Part shown: positions 14,637 to 21,369 of the stretch, one piece after another | Position numbering within the stretch: the stretch's first letter is position 1 | How the letters are laid out: every line of letters starts with the position of its first letter | NCBI GenBank assembly: GCA_905212975.1 | Contig: CAJMGO010000012.1 | Location: forward strand, 1-22,410 | Length of the DNA: 22,410 nucleotides | Direction of reading: 5' to 3' | From: CAJMGO01 sp900557305 | GTDB taxonomy: Bacteria; Bacillota_I; Bacilli_A; RF39; UBA660 | The notes under the pieces: generated by a model | What the model saw: only the letters and a program-made list of their open reading frames with translations | Told to the model about the DNA's origin: nothing | Databases searched by the model: none | Position numbers and translations under genes: made by a program

Positions 14637-15260
14637 ATGATAGGTGTAATTGGAAGATATGATGGGGATATAATAAAAGTTCCATCAAACTTAATTAAAA
14701 TAATAAATTATTATGGTAAAACACCTATAATAATTGCTCCGACTAAATCTTATGATGAAATTTTTGATAAAAGAAAGATTGATAAAATTTTAAAGAATTT
14801 GGTTGGGATAATTATTCCTGGTGGAACAATATGGAGTAGTATTGATAGTTATGTTGTAAGGTATGCTATAGAAAATGATATTAGTATGTTATGCATTTGT
14901 TTAGGATGTCAATTGCTTTCAATTTGTGATAGTCAAATAGTAGAAGATAATTTAGAAAAAAATTGTTCAGCTATTGAGCATAATTCTAAAAATAAATATG
15001 CTCATTCTATTTTTATAAATGAAGACTCTCTTTTATATAAAATAATAAAGAAAAAAGAAATAGAAGTTAATAGTAGACATAATTATCATATTAATAATAA
15101 ATTTGGTAGAATAGATGCTTATTCTTCTGATGGTTATATAGAGGCATTAGAAATTGAAAATAAAAAATTTATATTAGGAGTTCAATTTCATCCTGAAGAT
15201 TTATATGATGATATTAATATGAGAAAAATATTTGATTATTTTTTTGAATCATGTGAATAA
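14637..15260 (+). CDS. Class I glutamine amidotransferase-like hydrolase (peptidase C26 family)
   Basis: 207 residues. Fold and triad of the gamma-glutamyl-gamma-aminobutyrate hydrolase (PuuD-like) group: IIIPGGTIW (58-66, oxyanion side), the nucleophile in CICLGCQ (C88), RHNYHI, and GVQFHPED (H185, E187). The family elbow is usually GxCRGxQ; here the first Gly is Cys and Arg is Leu, so substrate use may differ. Likely cytoplasmic, cleaving a gamma-glutamyl amide bond; the substrate is unknown. SD GGTGG is 4 nt before ATG. A TATAAT at 14618-14623 may be its -10, with no clear -35. It is shorter than typical PuuD (about 250). Confidence 0.8.
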   Translation: MIGVIGRYDGDIIKVPSNLIKIINYYGKTPIIIAPTKSYDEIFDKRKIDKILKNLVGIIIPGGTIWSSIDSYVVRYAIENDISMLCICLGCQLLSICDSQIVEDNLEKNCSAIEHNSKNKYAHSIFINEDSLLYKIIKKKEIEVNSRHNYHINNKFGRIDAYSSDGYIEALEIENKKFILGVQFHPEDLYDDINMRKIFDYFFESCE

Positions 15261-15261
15261 T

Positions 15262-15289
15262 TTGACTTTTTCTTATTATTTGATATAAT
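15262..15289 (+). promoter_or_regulatory. Strong SigA-type promoter of the large RNA
   Basis: TTGACT (15262-15267) and perfect TATAAT (15284-15289), 16 nt apart, predict a start near 15296. That is one base before the 5' strand of the RNA's closing helix. Confidence 0.85.
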
Positions 15290-15295
15290 TGAATT

Positions 15296-15888
15296 CAAAT
15301 GGCACATTATTCTAGTCATTTTATTTATTATGAGGACGGGATTAAACCACCGTTAAAGAGCACAACTGTGAAACTTCTTGTGCCTGCTTTATACGCCCAG
15401 TTTAGGGTGGGTGCTGGAACGGTAGAATATTGGGCACTCGTAATGGCATACGATTCTGACCCAGTATTCATGGAGACCCAAACTTGTTATAAGCCTATAC
15501 ATTACTTCGATTGACGGACTTATGACGATTTGGGATTAAACCTACTATGTGGGGAAACTTACGAGTAGAGTAGCTTGTCTTGAGTGAGCTAAAGGGAATG
15601 GATGACAGATTTAAATTTTTTTGGCCAAAAGGATTTAAATTATTGCTCTTGAAACTTTACTTGCAAAAAAGAATTAATGATAAATTAAAAATGGTGAGGA
15701 AATCTCCTAGAGTGCGTTGTTAGTGTGGGATTGCAGTGCGTACTAAGTGGCGATCAAGTTATATATATGGAAACAATATATTGGATTTTTTAAAGGGGAA
15801 CCGCAAATCTGGTAACGGAATGTAAAATCTAGGGAAAACCTACTTGACCTAAGGCGTAAAGTTAACTACACTTTCAGCCATTTTTTTT
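15296..15888 (+). ncRNA. ole: Large structured noncoding RNA, OLE-type candidate
   Basis: A stretch of about 590 nt with no conserved protein, clearly richer in G and C than its flanks. It starts at a strong promoter. Its ends pair: AAATGGC (15297-15303) with GCCATTT (15877-15883), followed by a T-run that can stop transcription. Internal helices read directly include GCACAA 15360-15365 with 15378-15383, ACCGTT 15349-15354 with AACGGT 15418-15423, TAGCT 15571-15575 with 15587-15591, ATTTAAAT 15609-15616 with 15633-15640, and a GGAAAC-capped GNRA hairpin near 15763-15781. OLE RNA (about 600 nt, anaerobic or extremophilic Firmicutes) has this size, and its gene commonly lies directly before oapA; the next gene here looks like OapA. 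OLE RNPs localise to the membrane and have been linked to cold, alcohol and Mg2+ stress responses. ROOL is the main alternative. I did not match it to a covariance model. Confidence 0.75.
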
Positions 15889-15909
15889 ATTATTTAAAGA
15901 GGATTTAAT

Positions 15910-16506
15910 ATGAAAAAAAATATAAATAGTGAATTATATAATTTGAAAGTTCAAACAAAAAACAAAGAGAAAAAGTATAAAAAAAAGACTGATATAAGGT
16001 GGGTTATTACTATAATTACAATCTCATTTTCAATATCATTTGCTTTTTCATTTATATCTGAAACTTTATTTCCTAAAGTTGCTTTAATATTAGAAATAAT
16101 ATTTTTACTTATTTTTATAGGTATTGGAATTATATTTGATATGATTGGGGTTTCCGTTACATCATCTTCACTTAAACCCTTTAATTCTATGGCTGCCAGA
16201 AAAGTAAAAGGCGCTAAAACAGCAGTAAAGTTTAAAAAGAATGCTGATAAAGTTTCGTCGTTTTGCTGTGATGTTATAGGTGATGTATGTGGCGTAGTAT
16301 CCGGTTCAGCAAGTGTTATTATTGCTACGTCTTTAGCAAATAAAATGAATATAAATCAATATTACGTAGTTTTAATTGTAACAGCGTGTGTATCTGCCCT
16401 AACTATAGGAGGAAAAGCAATTGGAAAAAGTTATGCAATAAATAAGAGTAATATAATTTTATATAGAGTAAGTAAATTAATTTCTGGCTTTAAACGTGAA
16501 AAATAA
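15910..16506 (+). CDS. oapA: Four-helix membrane protein, OapA-like (OLE-associated)
   Basis: 198 residues. A lysine-rich cytoplasmic N-terminus (1-28) precedes four predicted membrane helices at about 31-51, 57-79, 122-143 and 150-171. Between helices 2 and 3 lies a conserved-looking basic segment FDMIGVSVTSSSLKPF then NSMAARKVKGAKTAVKF and KNADKVSSFCCDVIGD, which recalls the DUF21/CNNM (CorB) membrane domain, where the second helix is followed by a basic helix and an NPxxL-type segment. OapA of Bacillus halodurans is a small four-helix protein that binds OLE RNA and holds it at the membrane; size, topology and position directly after the RNA agree. AAAGAGGA (15896-15903) is the SD. The name rests on pattern and context. 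Confidence 0.7.
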   Translation: MKKNINSELYNLKVQTKNKEKKYKKKTDIRWVITIITISFSISFAFSFISETLFPKVALILEIIFLLIFIGIGIIFDMIGVSVTSSSLKPFNSMAARKVKGAKTAVKFKKNADKVSSFCCDVIGDVCGVVSGSASVIIATSLANKMNINQYYVVLIVTACVSALTIGGKAIGKSYAINKSNIILYRVSKLISGFKREK

Positions 16507-16535
16507 TTGTTATAACAATCTATATATGTTAGAAT
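16506..16535 (+). promoter_or_regulatory. Promoter with palindromic operator candidate before the lipoprotein
   Basis: TTGTTA (16507-16512) and extended -10 TGT-TAGAAT (16527-16535) are 17 nt apart. The perfect 14-bp palindrome ATTGTTATAACAAT (16506-16519) covers the -35 and starts at the last base of the preceding stop codon. Confidence 0.5.
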
Positions 16536-16554
16536 ATAACAAGGAGGAGATTTT

Positions 16555-17022
16555 ATGAAAAAAGTATTTTTTGCATTTTGTTTTGTAATTTTATTGTGTA
16601 CAGGTTGTAATGCTACAAATAATGAGAAAAAAATAATGAATTGTGATTTAAAAAGTACAAATAGTGTACAAGGGTATACACTAACATCAAAATATACTGT
16701 TTATTATACTGGTGATTCTGTTAATTCAGTTGAAACTAAAGAAGAAGTTAAATCGGACGAAGAATCAATTCTTGATTATTTTGAAAAGACACTAACTAAT
16801 ACATATGAAACAGCAAATGAAAATTATGGTGGTTATGATAATAATATTACACGTTCTGATAATAGTATAACTTCTATTACAAAAATAGATTACAATAAAA
16901 TGGATATGAAAAAATATATTGATGATAATACAGCAGTAAAATCATATGTAAATAGTGATAATAAATTTACTATAGATGGTATTAAATCAATATATGAAGC
17001 TATGGGAGCTATATGTAAATAA
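16555..17022 (+). CDS. Small lipoprotein of unknown function
   Basis: 155 residues. The N-terminus MKKVFFAFCFVILLCTGCNA is a lipoprotein signal peptide with lipobox LCTGC; Cys18 would be lipidated and become residue 1. The mature part is polar, Asn/Tyr/Thr-rich, with MNCDLKSTNSVQGYTLTSKYTVYYTGDSVNSVETKEEV giving a beta-strand start of the kind seen in small DUF1307/YehR-type lipoproteins, but this is a weak resemblance. Cys27 (NCDL) and the last Cys (AICK) could form a disulphide. AAGGAGGAG is a strong SD. It has its own promoter and terminator and sits on the outer membrane face. Confidence 0.8.
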   Translation: MKKVFFAFCFVILLCTGCNATNNEKKIMNCDLKSTNSVQGYTLTSKYTVYYTGDSVNSVETKEEVKSDEESILDYFEKTLTNTYETANENYGGYDNNITRSDNSITSITKIDYNKMDMKKYIDDNTAVKSYVNSDNKFTIDGIKSIYEAMGAICK

Positions 17023-17024
17023 TC

Positions 17025-17050
17025 AAAATACAATGAGAGTTGTATTTTTT
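17025..17050 (+). terminator. Intrinsic terminator after the lipoprotein
   Basis: AAAATACAA (17025-17033), loop TGAGAG, TTGTATTTT (17040-17048) and T to 17050. Confidence 0.88.
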
Positions 17051-17052
17051 AT

Positions 17053-17080
17053 TTGACAAAAAAATTTTATTTGATATAAT
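17053..17080 (+). promoter_or_regulatory. Consensus SigA promoter for the tyrosine kinase operon
   Basis: TTGACA (17053-17058) and TATAAT (17075-17080) are both perfect, with a 16-nt spacer. Start predicted near 17087, just before the SD AAGGGGG. Confidence 0.88.
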
Positions 17081-17105
17081 ATGCTACTAAAGAAGGGGGT
17101 ATATT

Positions 17106-18512
17106 ATGGAAGAAATGGAAGAATTTAATTTTTCTAATATTTTTATTTCTTTGAAAAAACATTGGTTTTTGATTTTGATATTTATTATTTTAGGAGGATG
17201 TGCTGGTCTTTTTTATAGTTATGGAGCACCTGTTTTGTATCAAGCAGAAACAACTTTATATGTTGAACCTTCAATAAATTCAAACCAAGTTAATTATGAT
17301 ACAATTATATCAAATCAAAAAATGGTTAAAACTTATACAGAAATTATTAAAAGTAGAAAAATATTATCTAAAGTGAAAAAGGCACTTAATTTAAATTATA
17401 ATTTAAAAGAATTGGATGAAATGATTTCTGTTAGTTCAGTAAATGATACAGAAATTATTAAAATAAAGGTTATATCTGAATATAAAGATCAATCGGTTAA
17501 AATAGCAAATACAACGGCTGTTGTATTTATAGATGAAGTAAATGAAACTATGGATATAACTAATATTAAAGTAATTGATGAAGCTATTTTGAATGATATT
17601 CCAGTTTCACCAAATATAAAAAGAAATTGCATATTTGGAGTTTTAATGGGAATTTCAGTATGTTTTATAATAATTTTAATATATGAAGCAACAAATAATA
17701 AAATTGTTACACATGAAGATGTAAAAAAATATTTGGGTGTAAAATCTATCGGTATTATTCCACATAATTGTATAGATAATGAAATTGGAAAAAATAAAAA
17801 AATTAAAAAAACTGATAGTGTTTATGATTTAGAACTTATAAATGATCCAACTGGAGTAATATCTGAATCTGTTCGTATGATTCGTACTAATTTAAATTAT
17901 GCGGATTTGAAGGTAATTAATGTCGTATCTACATTACCAAGTGAAGGTAAAACAACATTTCTATGTAATTTAGCTTTATCATTTGCTATGCTAGATAAAA
18001 AGGTTTTAGTTATTGATTGTGATTTAAGAAAACCAAGAGTTCATCAAAAATTTAATATGTCTAGAAAAAATGGTATTAGTGATGTATTGCTTACTCATGA
18101 TAAAGTAACTTTAGGTTCAGCTATACAATCTTATGTCGATAATAAAACGAAATTAAGAGTAGATGTATTAGCTGCTGGAAGTAGAATTGTAAATTCATCT
18201 GAACTTTTAAGTAAAAAATCATTTAAAGATATGATTGAAGAATTAAAAAAGCATTATGATTTAATATTTATGGATTGTTGCCCAGTTTCATCTATGACTG
18301 ATGGTATATTGATTTCTAAAATAGCTGATGGAACAGTTTATGTTATAGAATCTGATAGAGTTGATTATAAGGTAGCAAAAGGATGTATGGATGAGTTAAA
18401 AAACAATGGAGCAACTATTCTTGGAGCTGTTTTAACAAAAGTAAATATTAAAAGACAGAAAAAATTATATGGATATAAGTATGATTACTACTACTCAAAT
18501 TATAACAAATGA
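17106..18512 (+). CDS. Polysaccharide co-polymerase fused to BY-kinase (CpsC-CpsD type)
   Basis: 468 residues. Part 1 is a Wzz/CapA-like chain-length domain: helix 20-40, extracellular region with YQAETTLYVEP, and a second helix at about 172-193 after the P-rich VIDEAILNDIPVSPN. Part 2 is a bacterial tyrosine kinase: Walker A STLPSEGKTTF (275-285), Walker A' VLVIDCDLRKP (300-310), Walker B DLIFMDC (385-391). The C-terminus is a tyrosine cluster with seven Tyr among residues 455-468. Such proteins set polysaccharide chain length and cycle between phosphorylated and free states. Most Firmicutes encode these two parts as separate proteins (CpsC/CpsD, CapA/CapB), so the fusion is notable. The next gene encodes the matching phosphatase and overlaps the tyrosine cluster. 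Confidence 0.92.
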   Translation: MEEMEEFNFSNIFISLKKHWFLILIFIILGGCAGLFYSYGAPVLYQAETTLYVEPSINSNQVNYDTIISNQKMVKTYTEIIKSRKILSKVKKALNLNYNLKELDEMISVSSVNDTEIIKIKVISEYKDQSVKIANTTAVVFIDEVNETMDITNIKVIDEAILNDIPVSPNIKRNCIFGVLMGISVCFIIILIYEATNNKIVTHEDVKKYLGVKSIGIIPHNCIDNEIGKNKKIKKTDSVYDLELINDPTGVISESVRMIRTNLNYADLKVINVVSTLPSEGKTTFLCNLALSFAMLDKKVLVIDCDLRKPRVHQKFNMSRKNGISDVLLTHDKVTLGSAIQSYVDNKTKLRVDVLAAGSRIVNSSELLSKKSFKDMIEELKKHYDLIFMDCCPVSSMTDGILISKIADGTVYVIESDRVDYKVAKGCMDELKNNGATILGAVLTKVNIKRQKKLYGYKYDYYYSNYNK

Positions 18513-19221
18513 TTTTATAGATATTCATTGTCATATTATACCTTGTGTTGATGATGGATCTAAAAATTTTGAGACAAGTTTATTTTATTTAAAACAAGCT
18601 CAGAAAAAAGGAATAAAAAGAATTATTTGTACACCACATATTGTTGATTGCAACATAGATAGAATAAATCTTATTAAGAATAATTTTTTACAATTGAAAG
18701 ATGCTGCTTTAAAATATGGAATAGAACTTTATCTTGGTACTGAGATAATGCTTACCTTTAATACTCTAGAATTATTTAAGAAAAATAAAATGAGATCTTT
18801 AAATGGTAGTAAATATATATTAGTAGAGGTAAAGCGAAATGAGAAAATGGATGTTGAGGATTTAATTTATTCTATAGAAGAACTTAAATTATTAGGATAT
18901 ATACCTATTTTAGCTCATCCAGAATTATATAAATATTATAGAAGTATAGATACAATGAAAAGAATAAAAGAAATGGGAATTTTGCTTCAAATGGATTGTA
19001 CGAGTGTTTTAAGAAAAACATCTTCTAAAAATGTATATAAATTTAGTAAAAAACTTTTAAAGGAAAAATTAATAGATTTTGTAGCAAGTGATTCGCATTG
19101 TACTAATAAAAGAAATTTTAAGAGTTATAAAAAAGCATATAATAAAATTAAAAGAAAGTATGGTAAAATTTATGCGAATACTTTATTTAAAGATAATCCA
19201 AGTGTTATTTTAGAAGATTAA
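18469..19221 (+). CDS. PHP-domain tyrosine-protein phosphatase (CpsB/CapC type)
   Basis: 250 residues from ATG 18469 (an in-frame ATG at 18481 is an alternative; neither has a clear SD). Metal-dependent phosphatase that dephosphorylates the BY-kinase tyrosine tail. PHP motifs are in order: FIDIHCHIIPCVDDGSK, ICTPHIVD, GTEIM, LAHPELYK, ASDSHCTNKR, supplying the His/Asp/Glu metal ligands. It overlaps the kinase gene by 44 nt in another frame, so translation probably depends on ribosomes ending the kinase. No glycosyltransferase genes follow; a terminator comes directly after, so this is a two-gene control module. Confidence 0.92.
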   Translation: MDISMITTTQIITNDFIDIHCHIIPCVDDGSKNFETSLFYLKQAQKKGIKRIICTPHIVDCNIDRINLIKNNFLQLKDAALKYGIELYLGTEIMLTFNTLELFKKNKMRSLNGSKYILVEVKRNEKMDVEDLIYSIEELKLLGYIPILAHPELYKYYRSIDTMKRIKEMGILLQMDCTSVLRKTSSKNVYKFSKKLLKEKLIDFVASDSHCTNKRNFKSYKKAYNKIKRKYGKIYANTLFKDNPSVILED

Positions 19222-19230
19222 TATTTAGGT

Positions 19231-19257
19231 AAAAAGAGTATTTAATACTCTTTTTTT
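19231..19257 (+). terminator. Intrinsic terminator after the kinase-phosphatase pair
   Basis: AAAAAGAGTA (19231-19240), loop TTTAA, TACTCTTTTT (19246-19255) and T to 19257. Confidence 0.88.
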
Positions 19258-19260
19258 GAC

Positions 19261-19288
19261 ACAAATTTAGTTGTTTTTGCATATTTTA
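19261..19288 (+). promoter_or_regulatory. Sigma-K/sigma-E-like promoter before cotE
   Basis: AC (19261-19262), 17 nt, then CATATTTTA (19280-19288) matches the B. subtilis sigma-K pattern AC-N16/17-CATAnnnTA and the sigma-E -10 CATAnnnT. TTGACA (19256-19261) overlaps as a possible vegetative -35. The leader would be very short, with the SD beginning at about the start point. Confidence 0.45.
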
Positions 19289-19305
19289 AAGTGAGGGGTG
19301 ATAAT

Positions 19306-19839
19306 GTGGCTTATAAAGAAATAGTAACTAAAGCAATTATAGGTAAAGGCAAAAAGTATTTTAAAAATAATTATACTATAACTACTGAAACTACACCAAC
19401 TACAGTACTTGGTTGTTGGGTAATTAATCATAATTTTAAGGGATATAAATCAAAAGATAAAATTGGGGTAGATGGATCTTTTGATGTTAATATTTGGTAT
19501 TCTTATGAAAATGATAGTAAAACTACTGTAGTAAATAAAAAGGTTTCTTATAATGATTTATTTAATCTTAAATTAAAAGACCAAGCTGACTTATCTAGTG
19601 ATACAGATATTATTGTAAGATCACTTAAACAACCATCATGTTCAAAGGTAGAAATTATGGATGATGGAAGTATAAACTTTGATATTGAAAAAGAATTAGG
19701 AATTGAAATAGTTGGTGAGAAGAAGATTAAGGTTGCTATAGAAGAAGATGAGGAACCATGGGATGTTATAGAAGAAGATGTAGATGATGATATTTTAAAT
19801 GAAATTGATAATGAAGTTAAAACTGATTATATAAAATAA
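19306..19839 (+). CDS. cotE: Spore coat morphogenetic protein CotE
   Basis: 177 residues from GTG 19306, chosen because AGGGGTG (19294-19300) lies 5 nt upstream and this gives AYKEIVTKAIIGKGKKY, the usual CotE opening. CotE directs assembly of the outer spore coat in the mother cell. Matching segments follow in order: VLGCWVINHNFKGYK, DGSFDVNIWYSYENDSKTTVVNKKVSY, VRSLKQPSCSKVEI, ELGIEIVGEKKIKVAIEEDEEPW, and a very acidic tail (DVIEEDVDDDILNEIDNEV). Length is close to B. subtilis CotE (181). It is a single-gene unit with its own terminator. Confidence 0.93.
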   Translation: MAYKEIVTKAIIGKGKKYFKNNYTITTETTPTTVLGCWVINHNFKGYKSKDKIGVDGSFDVNIWYSYENDSKTTVVNKKVSYNDLFNLKLKDQADLSSDTDIIVRSLKQPSCSKVEIMDDGSINFDIEKELGIEIVGEKKIKVAIEEDEEPWDVIEEDVDDDILNEIDNEVKTDYIK

Positions 19840-19859
19840 AATGCATTTATTGCATTTTT
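19838..19859 (+). terminator. Intrinsic terminator after cotE
   Basis: AAAATGCA (19838-19845), loop TTTAT, TGCATTTT (19851-19858), with a short T-run. Confidence 0.75.
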
Positions 19860-19909
19860 CTTTTGTCATAAAAATGTATAATTATAATAAAGTATAATAG
19901 GTGAATATA

Positions 19910-20521
19910 ATGGGTGATATTGAAAGAGTAAGAAGTGAAATAAAATTAAATAAATATAGAAAAAATAATAAAAGAAATAATATTAAAAATAAATATATGA
20001 GATATTTATATAAATTTTTAATACTTGTTGTTTTAACTCTTCTTGTTATGATTATGCTTAAATCTAATGATAAATTTAAAAAGAAATTTTATGAATATGT
20101 ATATGAAAAAAATTTTTCTTTTGCTAAATTAAATGCATTATATCAAGATAAATTTGGAAGTCAAATTCCTTTTTTAGATATAGCTCAAGACAGTAGCAAG
20201 CAAGTATTTAATGAATCTCTTGAATACAGGGATAAAAGTGATTATAAAGATGGTGTTAAACTTAAAGTATCAAGTAATTACATGGTTCCTATTTTAGAAA
20301 GTGGTCTTGTTGTTTTTATTGGTGAAAAAGAGGGGTATGGCAATACTGTTATAATTCAGCAAATAGATGGAATAGATGTGTGGTATGGAAATATATCAAA
20401 TACATCAATTAAGTTATATGATTATGTAGAAAAAGGTAATTTATTGGGTGAGTGTTCAAATGAATTATATTTAGTTTTTAAAAAAGATGGTAATAGATTA
20501 GATTATGAAAATAGAATTTAA
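19910..20521 (+). CDS. spoIVFA: SpoIVFA-like stage IV sporulation protein
   Basis: 203 residues from ATG 19910 (SD AGGTGA at 19899-19904). In B. subtilis SpoIVFA anchors and restrains the protease SpoIVFB in the outer forespore membrane until SpoIVB cleaves it. Here a basic, charged N-terminus, one membrane helix (about 30-46), a linker, and a C-terminal M23-like fold (VPILESGLVVFIGEKEGYGNTVIIQQIDGIDVWYGNI...VEKGNLLGE) without the zinc-binding HxH, as expected for a non-catalytic member. It overlaps spoIVFB by 17 nt. Three TATAAT-like sequences precede it (19877-19898), so its promoter cannot be fixed. Confidence 0.85.
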   Translation: MGDIERVRSEIKLNKYRKNNKRNNIKNKYMRYLYKFLILVVLTLLVMIMLKSNDKFKKKFYEYVYEKNFSFAKLNALYQDKFGSQIPFLDIAQDSSKQVFNESLEYRDKSDYKDGVKLKVSSNYMVPILESGLVVFIGEKEGYGNTVIIQQIDGIDVWYGNISNTSIKLYDYVEKGNLLGECSNELYLVFKKDGNRLDYENRI

Positions 20522-21245
20522 AATACATATATTTACTTATCTTTTGTGTTTAATTTGTATATTTACTGGTCAGTTTAAATTATTTACTACTTTTTTGATT
20601 ATTGTTTTATTTCATGAACTTGGTCATGTTTTTGGATCTATATTAACTCATATAAAAATAAAAAAAATAATAATACTTCCATTTGGAGGCCTTACTATTT
20701 TAAAATATCCTTTAAATATTAAATTATTAAGTGAATTTATAATAGTTATTATGGGACCAATTTTTCAAATTGTTTTATATATTTTGTTAAGAAATTGTAA
20801 TCTATATTATTTTAAAGAAATAAATATATTTTTGATGATATTTAATATGCTCCCTATAATACCTCTTGATGGTTATAGGATACTTAATCTTATTTTAAAT
20901 AAGTTTACATGTTTTAGAATATCATTATATATTAGTAGTTATATTAGTTTTATATTTTTGATATTAAATATAATTATTCTTATGTTTTATAAAAATTTTA
21001 TACTTATAATAACATTATTCTTTTTAATGTATAAAACAATATATGAATATAGAATAATAAATTATATATATAACAAGTTTTTGTATGAAAGATATTCAAA
21101 AGGATTAGTTTTTAATAAAAGGAAAAAAATTAGCGATATAAAAAAAATGTATAGAGATTATTCTCATTTGATATATTATGATTATAGATTTTATAGTGAG
21201 AAAGAAATGCTAGATAAATACTATAAAAAAAGAGGTATTTGTTGA
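20505..21245 (+). CDS. spoIVFB: SpoIVFB-like site-2 membrane protease
   Basis: 246 residues, about six membrane helices. This M50-family zinc protease cleaves pro-sigma-K inside the membrane during sporulation. Active-site motifs are HELGH (37-41, H37/E38/H41) and NMLPIIPLDGYRI (114-126, with metal-binding D122); ILPFGGL also matches the family. It lacks a full C-terminal CBS domain: after the last helix only about 65 charged residues remain, against about 90 in the 288-residue Bacillus protein. The start lies within spoIVFA, so translation is likely coupled. The promoter -35 for rplU overlaps its stop codon. Confidence 0.9.
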   Translation: MKIEFKIHIFTYLLCLICIFTGQFKLFTTFLIIVLFHELGHVFGSILTHIKIKKIIILPFGGLTILKYPLNIKLLSEFIIVIMGPIFQIVLYILLRNCNLYYFKEINIFLMIFNMLPIIPLDGYRILNLILNKFTCFRISLYISSYISFIFLILNIIILMFYKNFILIITLFFLMYKTIYEYRIINYIYNKFLYERYSKGLVFNKRKKISDIKKMYRDYSHLIYYDYRFYSEKEMLDKYYKKRGIC

Positions 21246-21270
21246 CTTATTTAGTATTGTATGGTAAAAT
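21242..21270 (+). promoter_or_regulatory. SigA promoter of the rplU-prp-rpmA operon
   Basis: TTGACT (21242-21247), overlapping the spoIVFB stop, and TAAAAT (21265-21270) with a 17-nt spacer. Confidence 0.8.
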
Positions 21271-21276
21271 TCTATA

Positions 21277-21357
21277 TTGTGTAGGGCCTCACTCTACAAC
21301 CGCACTGAAGAGGTTATAAAACTTTTGTTGCCTCAAGAAGGCGAGTCTTGGAATTTA
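21277..21357 (+). promoter_or_regulatory. Ribosomal protein L21 leader
   Basis: The untranslated leader holds a TGTAG/CTACA hairpin (21280-21284, 21294-21298) and a GCCT/AGGC hairpin (21330-21333, 21339-21342). The loop of the latter, CAAGA (21334-21338), can pair with TCTTG (21346-21350) to make a pseudoknot just before the SD. Position and form fit the known L21 leader of Firmicutes, thought to let a product ribosomal protein control its own operon. Confidence 0.75.
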
Positions 21358-21369
21358 AGGAGGTAAAAT

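Noticed and set aside
15299..15514. 71-codon open frame beginning ATGGCACATTA
   Set aside because: It lies inside the structured RNA. Its first bases belong to the closing helix, it has no SD, its composition is unlike the genes around it, and the product resembles nothing I know.
15296..15888. Group II intron, tmRNA or RNase P RNA
   Set aside because: No domain V-like end, no reverse transcriptase, no tRNA-like CCA end or tag frame, and none of the conserved RNase P blocks were seen. ROOL or another large RNA class stays possible but has no supporting neighbour.
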